Assembly (NCBI GenBank): GCA_033032865.1
Contig: JAWHQI010000166.1
Coordinates: 5,518,001 to 5,582,000 of the forward strand
Origin: Dactylorhiza incarnata
Lineage: Eukaryota; Streptophyta; Magnoliopsida; Asparagales; Orchidaceae
Length of the DNA: 64,000 nt
Direction: 5' to 3'
Positions 11,392 to 23,559 of this stretch are shown in pieces (positions within the stretch are counted from its first letter, which is position 1; every line of letters starts with the position of its first letter). The position numbers and the translations under genes are program-made. The notes beneath the pieces are model-generated. The model was not told where the DNA came from and made no database searches. It saw nothing but the letters and a program-made list of their open reading frames with translations.

Positions 11392-11845
11392 CACGCCCTA
11401 GGTCACGCCTGTGACCTAGGGCGTGTAAGTTGCTGTTTCCAGTTAAGCTGCTGCCACCATAATTCAGAAGATCTGGTCAGACACGCCCAAAGTACACGAC
11501 CGTGACACACAAGTCACGCCCGTGACATGCAAGTCACGCCCGTGACCAGCCCGTGAACATCTCAGATTCGACCAGCTGACCACCGAATTGGTCACGCCAC
11601 TGTTACATGGGCGTGCTTCCAGTCACGCCCGTGACTGCCACGTCAGCCAGCCGCCAGCGCCCATGATCACCGCCAGCGCCCATGACCGGACTAACCACCG
11701 AAATGGTCACGCCCTCAGTCACGGGCGTGACCTAGGGTGTGACCCATCAAATCGCGTCAGAATCGTGCGCCGAACCTGATCCAAGCCGCAGAATTGATTA
11801 AACAATGTCACACCCCTAGTCACGGGCGTGACTGAGGGCGTGACC
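11392..11845 (+). repeat. Hairpin cluster in ATH1 U3
   Basis: At least eight copies of GTCACG/CGTGAC in both orientations. At 11392-11425 there is a perfect 15-bp inverted repeat (arm CACGCCCTAGGTCAC, loop gcct). Two imperfect 17-bp inverted repeats with loop gggc follow at about 11704-11741 and 11808-11845. The cluster ends 17 bases before the TATA box. Confidence 0.8.
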
Positions 11846-11861
11846 GAGGCAGAAAAATTTC

Positions 11862-11868
11862 TATAAAT
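11862..11868 (+). promoter_or_regulatory. ATH1 TATA box
   Basis: TATAAAT directly after the hairpin cluster; the likely start of the element transcript is about 30 bases downstream. Confidence 0.6.
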
Positions 11869-13088
11869 TGAAATGACCTCCAAGCTTTCCCCATTCAGTT
11901 TTTGGAGAGAGAACTGGTGCTACTACTCTATTTTCAGTGATTTTCATGTTATTTTATTCTCTCTCTCTCTCTCTCTCTCTTATTTCAATGCATTTCCTTT
12001 TCTAGTTTTCATATGAATGTTGTAATGCCTTTGTAATTTCCTTTCATAGTGTATTACTAATGCTTAGTAGGCTTTCCATGCAAATGTAATCTCAGTTGAA
12101 CTTTTGTTTAATAAAAATTGTATGTTTTTGTTCTCTTAAAATCTTCATCATTTCTCTCTCCTACCCCTCCACCATGAGTAACTAAATCCTCATAGTACTC
12201 GATCTTGATGATCTGAGGATGAGTTGATCAAGTTATGATCCTTTAGTCTTCTTTCACTTTCTAAAGTGTTGGGCCTTAGATTCACTCTTAATTAAAATTT
12301 AGTGGAGCTATATTATCGATATATAATCCCCACCTTTGCTTTCATTCTTGGCTAGCCGAGAGGACGATAGTCTGAAGTGAGCACTTAAGAGTAAAGAGAG
12401 TTACACACGTTTCTCGAGAGAGAATGACGTAAATCTCCTGGATTGGAGTCAAACCCAATAGTGGGGTTCACCACTTAAAGCGAGTTTTAGGTATTCGAAT
12501 ACGGGACGAGAGTTCGGTCGGATTTTCCTAAACTCAGTTGGGCATATCTTCGAGAGAAGCATGTTCAAACTATAGGAACCCCCACAGTCAAGCTACCCTT
12601 ATTGTATTAAGTTTTAAGTTTGCTTTTGAATTTTGATCAACTTAAGCCGTAGTAAGTCAAGATCGAGTGCTATTTCTTAATCATCGTTTAGCCGTACTTT
12701 TATCCAGCTTTTATTTCAACTTAGCAGACAAAACCTTCCAAAAAATTATTAAGATAAAATAATTGTAATTCGTTTAAGTATAAGTAATCAACGGTTCTCG
12801 GATTTTAATACGACACTTGTGTTCCTATACTACAGTTCGATAGGTATACTTGCCTTCTCGGATTGCTAGTTCGGATTTTATTTCGTGCAAGCGGAATTTT
12901 AATCACCAATTACCGACTCAGCTTGTTTTTCTGTTAACCTTCAGTAGGAACACTCTTTCGTCACTTTGAGAGTCGCTGAGCTCTTCTGGATTTTAGGTTA
13001 TGTAATGACATTGTTCCATTGCTCTCATAGTTCTTCTTTATAGCTCTTGACAAACTCTAACAGCCTCTTAGAGATGTATTGTCACCGG

Positions 13089-13796
13089 TGTTGGACATGT
13101 GTGTCACATCCCTTTGTTTGAGAATAACAAATCCCATATTGTATTTGATCTTGCTTGTCGTGTGTTTATTGTGTGCAGGAACTTTAGGTGCAATACTCCA
13201 CAGGTAGAAAGCAGCTTGGAATCAAATTATCTGAATTGAGCACTACCGCCAGCGCTAGCCGATATTGTAGGCGTTAGCGCTACCGCAGGCGCTAACACTA
13301 CCGCCCGACGGTAGCTCCAACTTGTGTCACAATGCCACACCGCAACGGTTTCGTAACCTCCTCTACACGACCGCTACCGCATGCGCTAGGATCTACCGCA
13401 GGCGCTAACTCCACGTTGTATAAAATGAAGATTTCTCTCTCTTTTTTGCAACATATCCTAGAGAGAATTCCTGTGCAAAATTTCAAGAGCTGTTATTCTA
13501 CCAAAAAGTCATCTCCCACTCAAAGCTAAAGAAGATTTCTGGAGAAGGAAGCCATCACGGTGCATCCAAAGAACGATCATTTCAACCTCGCTTATGCTAC
13601 AACGATCCTTCACCGCCAACTTCAAAAAATCTCATAGAGGGAGTTTTTCATTTGTTTTATTTCATTATTTTGAATCTTTGTAGTTAAATTGCTTTGTGTT
13701 GGCGACTTGGTCCTTGCGCACCATAGGGGGAATTCGACGCGTGTGTTGGCGAATAGGTCTAGGTTATTAGATTTAGGGGGTGCTCAAGGCCATATC
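13089..13796 (+). repeat. SIR1 5' LTR, first part
   Basis: The U3 start is similar to the SIR2 LTR (shared block around AATAACAAATC...GTATTTGATC and GTGTGCAGGA). From 13240 to 13400 GCGCTA/TAGCGC and CTACCGC/GCGGTAG motifs are clustered, followed by TATAAAA at 13419-13425. It stops at the TEK1 insertion; duplication atatc at 13792-13796 and 47243-47247. Confidence 0.85.
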
Positions 13797-15171
13797 TGTC
13801 ACAACCCGCATTTTCTCGGCAATTAGGAATATCAGAGTAAGAGAAAATACGCGTCATGATGCCACGTCATGCATGAGACAACTGCAGACGCTCAGGCGGG
13901 AACCTATCTCTTATTTAGTACAAAACAAGTTTACATGATGATTCATTACTTAAAATCATTTATTAGTTTTGAGGTAAGAACTGTGTCTCTCAGTTCGTGA
14001 ATCAACTAGTCCACAGAAGAAAGTATATATGTAATTGCAGTGGAAAAACACCTAACTTGGTTCAATTAAGGTCCTACATGCACGTGATGTCTGGTCATAA
14101 AGGAAATGATATGCACATATCTAGATTTAGCTTGGGTATGAAGATACTTGTACGTGACTTTAAATATAAAGGTTTGGCCTATAAAAGATTCAATGAGAAT
14201 GGATGAAAATCATTTTATAACTATAATGCACCTAGGCATAAATCATTCCCAGAGAGCAAGACACACGAGATCAAAAAGTAGTGGCAATAACTTGCAAGTA
14301 AGCTACAATGCAACAAAGAGAGGCACAATGGGCGTCTACAACCTGACACCAACCCATTGGCTTCAAACTAGCATGTCTGAACACAAGAAGAAAACTAACT
14401 ACTACTACCTCGCAGCAGCGGGGTAAGACAGCAGCTACAACTCCAAAGGTCTTTGAACTACACCTCTAACTGCTACAACTCCAAACCTGAGGCATTCAAA
14501 TAAAACAAAGAACGCCTCAGCAAGGAAAGCACAAGTGGCAGGATAACATCAAAGTTCTACGAAACAAGGAAAATAAAAGGCATAAGGGGTACCAACCCAA
14601 GCTAAACCTACAGAAAGAAGAAGCTCCAAAGCATAGGGCCAAACAACGAACCCAGTGCACCAATACCCTTTTAGAGGTGTAAGTAAAGTTCATTTATTTT
14701 GTTAATTCTATTTATGAGACTGATCAGCTCGAATTAAGCGGGGGCGGTCCTTTATCCTCTGCCACTAAAAGCCAAAAAAACGGGTGGGGGTTTCTCTATC
14801 CCCAACCACCCAAACACGGCCCTCGGGACCACAGGACAAGCCCGCGGTTCACCTCTAAAATGGCCACTGTGCGAGGCTACAACAAATCCCCACTGCCCCC
14901 AAACACGACCCACCGTGCAAGGATAAAGGCAACGATTCATATTAATTAATTTATTTAACGCAAATGAAGTAAACACCGATCAAGACGATTCATAAGGGAA
15001 ACCCAGAAATATGCGTAACCGCAGAATGTACAAGAGTTTTAGGCAGGAAGTAATCATGATGAATGACACAAAACAGACATTGACAACATCCTGGTACACT
15101 TTAGAAGGAACCAGATCCCAAGAGAGAGGAGAAGCCTGAGACATAGCTCAAGGACTTAGAAATGGACTGGC

Positions 15172-15433
15172 ATTTCTCGAGAAATAGGAAGGACTTCTCG
15201 AGAGAACAGGAAAAAAGGGTCTTGGCACTTCTCGAGAAACATGAGCCATTTCTCGAGAAAACAGAGAGAATACTGGGCATTTCTCGAGAAAGAAAATAGG
15301 CGATTCTCGAGAAGAAGAAGCATTTCTCGAGAGATCAAGGTATTTCTCTAGAAAACGGGGAGAAAGTCTAGGCAGTTCTCGAGGTTGCAGGAGGAATTTC
15401 TCGAGAAATAAGCGGCATTTCTCGAGAAATCAA
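15172..15433 (-). repeat. CTCGAG palindrome array in TEK1 U5
   Basis: Ten copies of TTCTCGAGAA-type palindromes, plus one decayed CTCTAG copy, in 260 bp; the fullest form is TTTCTCGAGAAA. The right LTR has a matching array at about 46006-46290 with some different decayed members. It lies some 550-800 bases downstream of the TATA box, so it would be transcribed. Confidence 0.88.
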
Positions 15434-15993
15434 GGGCATTTCTTCATGAAAGCAGGGAGAAGGTCTAGGCAGCAGCCAAATACTTAATAGTGGAAACTTT
15501 AGCCACTGAGGGGAAGATTAAGGATTTCAAGAATTTAGCTAGCAACGTAAGATACTCGAATCAAAGGCAAAACAGCACGACAAGTCTTCAAAGCAAGAAA
15601 AACAATAATTCAAAGACAAGAGGGGGGGGGGGGGGGGGGGGGGGGGAGAAAACCACTTGCCTTAAACCTTCCAAACTCGAAGTTCTCTGCTCCAAAAGCT
15701 ATGGATCGGCTAAGAACTCACCCAAGCACAAAACCTGAAACTTTCCGTGCCAAAAAGAGGAGTTTGATCACTACCCTGACTCCAAAAATCCCAAGAAACA
15801 GGAAACTCTTACCACTAGAAAGAAGATCTCGCCGAGAGCTTTCCGATTCTACTCTCCGTTTAGGATTCCGTCCACTATAGCTCCTGAATCGCCGGCCGGA
15901 AGAAGATCTCGACACGCCACTCTCGCTATTGCACGAGGACTGGTCGGCTCGAGGGAGAAGAAGAGGAATAAGGTTTCTCCTAAATTTTTGGTA

Positions 15994-16001
15994 TTTATAT
16001 A
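15994..16001 (-). promoter_or_regulatory. TEK1 TATA box (3' LTR copy)
   Basis: The minus strand reads TTTATATAAATACC. The 5' LTR copy lies near 46849-46856. Confidence 0.6.
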
Positions 16002-16387
16002 AAGCCATAATTTCTTGATTAATTAATAAATAATTCACCCATTTTAGTTAAACTTCGAGGGCGATCAAAACACCTCAGATTTTCATGAAAATCGCAGCTA
16101 AATTGAAAATCGGCACTATGAACCCAACGGGGGAGTCAGAATTCTATTTCGACGAGCCAAACTCGAGATTAGAATTCCCGAAGCTGAAATCTCAATAATT
16201 ACTCTAAATAACCCCGAGTTTTCCCCCTAACTCGAAATGACGCGAAATCTCGTACGCACAACCTAATTTAAACACATTAACTATGCTAAGGCTCGAAACT
16301 AAAATTGAAGGGTTGAAATAACGCCCTTACGCTAAAATTACGTCACAACGGCCCACAAATAATTAACAAAAAACCAGGGGCATTATA

Positions 16388-16405
16388 GTCACTCCCCCTA
16401 AATGG
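16388..16405 (-). promoter_or_regulatory. TEK1 polypurine tract
   Basis: The minus strand reads CCATTTAGGGGGAGTGAC right before the 3' LTR, preceded by TTTCGGGACGAAACTT, the end-of-pol signature of chromoviruses. Confidence 0.8.
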
Positions 16406-16466
16406 AAGTTTCGTCCCGAAACTTGAAATCCAATGATCACGAAAGATACAGAAAAACCAAAGATTA

Positions 16467-18188
16467 CTAGACAGAAGATTTACCCGAAATATAGGAGAAG
16501 AGGCTAGGATGAGTCTCTCTCATGGAAGACTCAAGATCCCAAGTTGCGCTCTCGACGCCCTGATTCCTCCAAAGAACTTTAACCATCGGGATCGTCTTCT
16601 TTCGCAACACCCGCTTCTGATTCTCCAGAATTCAGATCTGCTCTTCAACATAGGAAAGATTGGGCTGCAACTGCGGCACCGAATCGAGAATAAGTCGGTC
16701 ACTACGCAAACACTTCCTCAACTGGCCCACGTGAAACAAATCATGAACATCAGGGAATGAAGCAGGCAAGTGTAGTCTATAAGCTGATGCTCTGATGCGC
16801 TCCACAATCTGGAATGGTCCCACATACCGGGGGTCCAACTTATGGTTCCTTCCAAATCTCTTAACGCCCGACATCAGAGAAACTTTCAAGAACACCAGGT
16901 CCCCAACAACGAATTCCAGGTCCACCCTTCTCCGACTGGCATACTTCTTATACCGCTCCTGGGCAATACGAATCTTCTCGCGGATATGAGTCACGACAAC
17001 ATTCATTTCTTCCAAAGTCTCTGGGCCTAACAACAGACTCTCACCAACCTCGGCCCAAAACAAGGGAGTTCGGCAACACCTCCCATACAAAGCCTCAAAG
17101 GGGGCCATCTGCAGGCTTTTCTAATAACTGTTATTGTAGTCAAATTCAAACAACCCAAAACGCTTATCCCAAGCTCCTCCATGATCCAAAATATAACACC
17201 TAATCATATCTTCCAAAATTTGATTCACTCTCTCCGTCTGACCATTGGTCTGAGGGTGGTAAGCGGTAGAGTATCTAAGGTCAGTACCCAAAGCTCCCTG
17301 CAAACTCCGCCAGAAGTGAGACATATATCTGGAATCCCGATCCAACACAATGCTCACGGGCACACCATGCAATCTGATGACTTCATTCAAATAAAGTTCT
17401 GCTATTTTCTCCATAGAGTAGCCGATCTTAAAAGGCACAAAGTGAGCACACTTTGTCAATCTGTCAACTATGACCCATACCTAATTGTGTCCTCCGAGGG
17501 ATCTCGGTAAACCAGTAATGAAGTCCATTGAAATAATCTCCCACTTCCAGCTTGGAATATCCAAAGGGTTCAGTTTACCTCCATGCCTCTTATGATCTGC
17601 CTTAACGCGCTGGCAAGTAAAACATTCTGAAACATACTTAGCTATATCGTTCTTCATTCCTGACCACCAAACGATCTGCTTCAGGTCTTTGTACATTTTC
17701 GTAGAACCGGGATGATAAGAAACACTTGAGTCATGCACTTCACTACAGATCTTTGCTCGGATATCTTCTGATGCGGGAATGCAATATCTACCTCGATACA
17801 TCATGGTATTTTTATCATCGATTGAAATGTCTGGTAATTCCCCTTTCTTGGTTCTATTCCGGAGATGCTGCAAGTCAGGATCTTCCTTCTGGTGCAGTCT
17901 CGTAAGGGAAATCAAAGAAGGCCCTTCAGCTTCAAGACTCGAAGGTGCGGTACTAATACCGACTGAGATATCCATCAACATAAACTCCTCCACTAAGGAC
18001 TACACAGAGAGGTTGAAGACATGTGCGGTCTTTCTACTCAGGGCGTCGGCCACCACATTAGCTTTACCCGGATGATAATGGATGTCAACTTCATAATCCG
18101 CCACATACTCCAACCATCTACGCTGGCGCAAATTCAGTTCTTTCTGGGTAAAGACATACTTCAGACTCTTATGACCCATAAAATCTTG
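16467..18188 (-). pseudogene. pol: TEK1 pol, C-terminal half: RNase H end, integrase, chromodomain
   Basis: Read from 18188 downwards. RNase H end: [20 protein letters not shown] and [16 protein letters not shown], one base out of frame with the first half at 32206. Integrase: H residues in EVHDSSVSYHPG with C residues in CFTCQRVK (zinc binding), then Asp in SMDFITGLPR, Asp in VLDRDSRYMSHFW and Glu in NGQTERVNQ. C-terminal part: KLDPRYVGPFQIVERI and a chromodomain-like tail (VKVLWRNQGVESATWDLES) ending TAG at 16467. In-frame stops lie near 18000, 17481, 17121 and 16630; the one near 17121 fits CAG to TAG at a conserved Gln. Clearly dead. Confidence 0.9.
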
Positions 18189-18193
18189 CATGA

Positions 18194-21100
18194 TGTAACA
18201 TCCCCAATCCTTCTAGACCCCTAGATGGTGTTAGGGCATGGGTGGTGTGCAGAGTGGCCACTAAGGCCCTTGGGCCAAGTGGAGTGTGCTAAGTGCACAC
18301 CAAGGGCACAAAATCAACTTAGCCCAATACCACTCCCTTAGGCCAATTGACCCTCAATTCACCAAATTGACCTCCCCCATACCACCCTAACCACTAAGGA
18401 AGACCTTAACCATGGAAATTGCACTTGGGTGGGACCCAATTGCATGAAATTGACTAAAGTCAACAATAGGTCAACATTAACCAAACTAAGTCAATTAGGG
18501 TTCAATTGACCCTCAAATGTTCAAATTGACCTTACAACCACACTCTAAACACCTTAAGGAACCCAATGGACCAAAAAGCCCCATCATGGTGGGACCAATT
18601 GATTCCAATTGACCAAAGTCAAACTTTACCCAATTTTGGTCAAATCTACACCCTTTGATTAAATTGAACCAATTGGAGCGCCACCATGGACCAACCTATG
18701 TTGGGTGATGTTAAGGGACCCATGACCCCCAAGTGGGTCAACCCACTCACCTTGGTTGACCAAAGTCAACCATGGTCAACCTTGCCTTTTAAAGTGAATT
18801 TCAAGCCTAAATTGAAATGAACCCCAACACCAATCAATTAACCAATTAATCATGGACATAGGTCTTGCCCATCAGCCTTAGACTGAACCCTAAACTATGG
18901 CTTGATTAATCAAATGGAGGGGGGGGGGACCAAAAGTTAATCAAAAAGCTTAAAGCATAAAGCAAAAAGGAAAAGCAATCACCCCCTCCTCCACACTCCT
19001 CCTCCAATCAGCCTTGGGCCCTCCTCTGATTGTTGTGGGTCTGAGCTTGACCCAGGTGGAAGCAATGGACCAGCTAATGCAGGAGGGTGGCAGCCATGGG
19101 AGAACCGAGGAGGCCAATGTTCAAAACAACATGTAGAGGCCTCCCCACTTCAATTCAACCACACCACTAACTTCAGGAGGTCGAGAGCAGACGGGCACAG
19201 CCCTTGGAGCTAAGCTTTTGCTGGAGAATAGAGTTCGGGAGCGGGATCGCCGGAGCACGGCTTTTCCATGGCCAACCGTCGCCGGAGCCGCCGCCACGCA
19301 CCAACAATGGTTCATTTCTCCTCCTATCCCCCATGCTAGCTTTCATCGCATAATGCTGAAGGATCGGGCTCAATTGAGCCCGGATCCATTTCCGAAATCC
19401 ATGGTTTTCTGCTCGATTTGTGACACCCAGGATCGCCGGAAAACGCCTCCTGCGGCCGCCACGTTGCCGGGAGTTGTAGCCCCGACCACCACGAAGGTGG
19501 TGGCGGTGGTGGCCGGGAAAAGAGGAAACAAAATGGCCCAGCGCGGTTGAATCCTGGCCATCAGCTCAAGGAGGAAGACGTTCTGGATGCCGCCAGATAT
19601 GCTTTAAGATCTGTGCGCGCCAATCATTTCCCTTAATTATTTAATTCAATATGTTAGATTTCTGCCTATTTTAATTAGCCAACTTCAAATAGAAATTAAT
19701 GCCACTTAATTGCTGATTTAGAGAAAGTGCCCAACATGAAAGTTGTAGGCCTTGGTCTTAAATTTCATTTGGCATTGAGTTTGGGTCATTTAGTGACCTA
19801 CAGCCCCCTAGGGAGCTGTTTTACTAGGACTGGTCCTTCACTAGGTCAGTCCATTAGAAAAATTACCTAGGTCAAACCCTTTAAGCTTTGGAGCTGTGCT
19901 TTTAACCATGGTTTGGAATACCCTAGGGGCACCCCCTGCCAAAGGGGCAGACCTTGGTGGACAAATTTACCTAGGGTTTTTGTGGTAGTTAGATTATTTA
20001 AATTAAGTTGATTTTTGGAGCATATGATGTCCAAATGACACCAAACTTTGGTGGCATACTCTTTGGTGCATGGGTAGTGCCTACCTAAAATTTCACTCCA
20101 TTTGGAGTTGATTTGATTTGAAAAATTGGAAACCCTAATGAGGGCCTTTAAGGGTCAAATTAGGGTTTAGGTCATTTTGAGGAGTTGAGTGTGTTAGCCT
20201 CCTCCCATCATGTTGGATATGTGGGTATGGATATACTAATGCTTGTGTCATACCCTAATGGTCCATTTGGAGCCATTAGGGTGGTGTGACCTAAAACCCT
20301 AAGGGTAAACCCTTAAGGGTGCAAGGTGAGACTTGTGAAGGGCATGGGAGCAAATGTTCTTGCCTTGGCTCAGAACTTTGGAGATATGTTTATAGGAGCA
20401 TAAAATGACTTAGTTCATTTATTGAGAATTTTTAGAGGTATTTAAGTCTTTTTCTTCCTAGTAAATGAAATAGCCACCCTTTCCCTAATAAAATGAAATG
20501 CATGGTCATAGGACTTTGTATGGTGTTGAAACTCTATCAGTGGCTAATTAGGGATGAAAATGGACTATAGTAATTTTGTTATGATTTATTGAAGTATTAT
20601 TCCTTGTGTAGGAAATTCTAAGTACTTGCTACCTTAAGGGAATTTAATTTTGATAAATGCCAAATCATGGAGATAAATTTTGAAACTTGGTTATCTGTCA
20701 TTTAATGCTATTATAAGCCCATGATAATTATTTGGAGGCTTGTAGAATTATATTTCTTGTACCTCATGTGGAAATTAGAATTTACACCACTTGAGTATTT
20801 AATCTTTTTAAAATATCAAATCATGGGGCAATGATGTGATACTTGGTTATCTATAGTTTTAGGTTAATATATGCCCATGATAATTGCTTGGAAGCTTGTT
20901 GAATTATATTTCTTGTACCTCATGTAGAAATTGGAATTTACACAACTTGAGTATTTAATCTTTTTAAAATATCAAATCATGGGGCAATGATGTTATACTT
21001 GGTTATCCGTAGTTATAGGCTAATAGATGCCCATGATAATTGTTTGGAAGCTTGTTGAATTATATTTCTTGTACCTCATGTAGAAATTAGAATTTACACC

Positions 21101-23549
21101 ACTTGAGTATTTAATCTTTTTAAAATATCAAATCATGGGGCAATTATGTGATACTTGGTTATATGTAGTTCTAGGCTAATATATGTCCATGACAACAGTT
21201 TGGAAGCTTGTAGATTTGTAATTCAAGTAACTCATGTAGAAATTGGTAATTGCTACCTTTGAATGTTTAATCATTGTAAAATATCAAATCACAATATAAT
21301 GACACAATAATTTGGCAGAGGACTCTAGGTCCCTATTTGGACACTTGGTAATTTTTGGAGAATTTTCAGAAGTGAAATACTATTTTTCCTAATTAAAGTG
21401 GCATTTTGGTAATTATACAATTATGATGATATAGTAGGCCAAATGACATTCTAGGGTCATGATACTCAGTGAACCACCTTGATATGGGATATTACTTTAC
21501 GGATAATTTTCATGTAGCATGTAGCATCATTTTGAGGGTAGTTCATGTGTAATTTGGCTTAAGGCCTTAACTACTTTAAATTATAATAAATACCAAATTA
21601 ATATAGAAAATTATGGAACATGGACCATACCTTATTAAGGTAAGCAGGAGCCTAGTATAATTATACCAGACCCTGGAGATGAGTCGTTAGAAGGATTACC
21701 TATGGGTTTGAGGGATAGTTCAATTTGGTGGTCTGCGTTTAGTAAAAATAGAATTTTGAGTTTTTGACAATTCAGATCCCTAAGTAGTGGATAGGAGTTA
21801 TAACCAATCAGTAAATGAATTATAGCACACCATGATTTAAGGATGGTCAATCCTAGGGTTAGTTGTGAGGTTGTGCTAGGGTTAATATAGAAGGAAATGA
21901 GGTACGTCTAACCCAATTGGGTCAGACGGGTGTTGAGCTAAATCACACTAAGCATATGAAATGATGAGGGTGAACTAAATGTTAACCACCAACTAAAGTA
22001 ATTGTCTTGAGGAGGATGGTGGGGTTGAGCTCATTGATCCGTAGTACCGTTAGGGGCCCCTTACGGAGTACACCTCGGGAAGTCCAAGATTCACCCTAAA
22101 TATATCGCTAACTAAATTGTAGGCAGGAGTAGCCTAATTAGATCTGCAAACTAGTATGGATCCCCTCCGGGAAGGAGATGGGTTGGATCAGCTTGTGTGT
22201 TAGATCCCGAGCCGGAAGCTCGGGTGGACTTGTTAACACCTATTTCTTATGCAAATAGTGGCGAGTCTTCGATACTAGGCCAGTCGTGTCACCGACGGTA
22301 GTACGTTGACTCAGGTGAGGGTGAGGTTTAGAGGGCCAGTAAGTTTGAGTACCGCGGTCTGGAGGACAATCCCTAATAACCCACCCCGACCTTAAAGTCT
22401 GGTGGATTCCAGCAAGAGTACGCAGGAGCTCCGATGTTGTGTTCTTAGCATTGAGGCGTACATGAGGTCTAGGCTTGGTAGTGACCATACCCGCCTAGGA
22501 TGTGGAGTGTCCGATCCACTGCCACCGTGAGCCACGACGGTCGGTAGCAGAAAGGTTGGCTTCCTTTCAAACAAATTGGGAACTATAAAGGTCTGTGCGC
22601 ATAGAGTCGTGTGGGTGAGTCACATTGCATAAACTCATTAAAACATCATAACCATAGCATAACATAACATACACATTAGCATACCCCCATCATATAAATT
22701 TGTATGGGCTCTTTTATATTATGGGTTACCTGGACATCTTAACTTATATGTCGTATGGGCGTTCATATAAGTTAAGGTACGAATCTGTGATGGTAGTTTA
22801 GATTTACTTACTGCACTGCATTTTCTTTCTATTTACTGCTTACTTCATTGCTATACTTTACTGCCTTATACCTGCACTATACTGCTAGCTAGATTTTAAT
22901 GCTTTACTTACACCTGCTAGAGTAGTGCCATGTCACCACCTTCTTGTTTACCCCTTGTTTGTCCTCCGCTTCTTCCTCCTGCTCGGTGCCTAGGAGTCGT
23001 GGAGGGAGGCGAGGACAAAACGGCTTAGTCTTTATGGCTAACGGTCGGTGTGACCGCAGGAGTCTGAGGAAACGGAGTTCTCCCGCGCGCAGCAGGACGA
23101 GATAGCAGGACCTGAGCAGCAGATGCGGCGCACTACCACGATGCCACAGGTTGATGATTAGATAGTTAAACTTCCGCTTTTTGAGAGCTTTTGTTGTAGA
23201 CTTCCGCATGTTGTAGAGAGGGAGAGATAGTACATTATTTTGGATATGTTTCGGGCATAAGCCCCCTTTTTGCTTGTACTTCTCTTATGGACTTTCTGTT
23301 TTCATTATATATATTTATATATATGATGCTGTGATTGTGGACATGCCTTCTTTCATGTACTTACTTTTGGCATATTTTACTTATGATCGTATAGCCGGCA
23401 GGGTTGGTGTTGAGCGGTGTTAGCCAACCCGAGTGTTGGTGACCCCGCAAGGCAGCGATTCTGGGCGAAGATCCACCTCAACCGTGCGATGCGGGAGAGG
23501 TTCGAGTTTTCAAGTACCCGAGCGGGTTTTTGGAAAAAGAGATCTTACA
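18194..23549 (+). repeat. LAR1 5' LTR (5356 bp)
   Basis: Differs from the right LTR by scattered substitutions and small indels (roughly 2-3% by eye). Segments: GTCAA/TTGAC-rich start (18360-18800), GC-rich GCCGCC/CCGG segment (18950-19560), AT-rich middle with a 156-bp tandem repeat (about 20640-21340), and a GC-richer end (22000-23549). Open frames of 60-110 codons recur in both LTRs, but none has a recognisable domain. Confidence 0.93.
20640..21340 (+). repeat. 156-bp tandem repeat in LAR1 5' LTR
   Basis: The landmark CAAATC(ATGG) occurs at 20661, 20817, 20973, 21129 and 21285, exactly 156 bp apart. Units share GAATTATATTTCTTGTACCT and TTGAGTATTTAATC; the outer units are more diverged. 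The same array with the same period lies in the right LTR. Confidence 0.9.
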
Positions 23550-23551
23550 AA

Positions 23552-23559
23552 TGGTATCA
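23552..23559 (+). promoter_or_regulatory. LAR1 primer binding site (degenerate)
   Basis: AATGGTATCACTGAACG follows the LTR. Only TGGTATCA matches the initiator-Met primer consensus before divergence. Confidence 0.55.

Larger units (their letters stand above)
7250..13088 (+). mobile_element. ATH1: right part
   Basis: Continuation of the Athila-type element: C-terminal reverse transcriptase, RNase H and integrase (to 9479), a 1.7-kb non-coding 3' region, two polypurine-like motifs and 1.86 kb of the 3' LTR. It is cut at 13088 by SIR1. The rest of the LTR should lie beyond the window, after the SIR1 3' LTR. Confidence 0.9.
11226..13088 (+). repeat. ATH1 3' LTR (truncated by SIR1)
   Basis: The start (TGGTAATGC) is placed after the polypurine tract. 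At least 1.86 kb; the end is not in the window, so length and terminal CA are unchecked. U3 has a hairpin cluster (11392-11845), a TATA box at 11862-11868 (CTATAAATTG) and, 90 bases further on, a TC microsatellite at 11958-11981. No protein-coding frame. Confidence 0.72.
13797..16387 (-). repeat. TEK1 3' LTR (2591 bp)
   Basis: Begins TGTCACAACCCGC; the inner end reads ATTATA where the partner LTR has GTTACA, a CA-to-TA change. On the minus strand the TATA box is at 15994-16001, which makes U5 about 2.1 kb long. U5 contains the CTCGAG palindrome array (15172-15433). A 25-G run lies at 15622-15646. No gene is seen; open frames at 13997 and 14148 are shared with the other LTR and resemble nothing known to me. 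Confidence 0.9.

Noticed and set aside
15172..15433. Regularly repeated CTCGAG units resembling a CRISPR or direct-repeat array
   Set aside because: Units are short palindromes with irregular spacing in a plant LTR, without cas genes or unique spacers.
20640..21340. 156-bp repeat as maize CentC, which has the same monomer length
   Set aside because: The sequence does not resemble CentC as I know it; only the length agrees.
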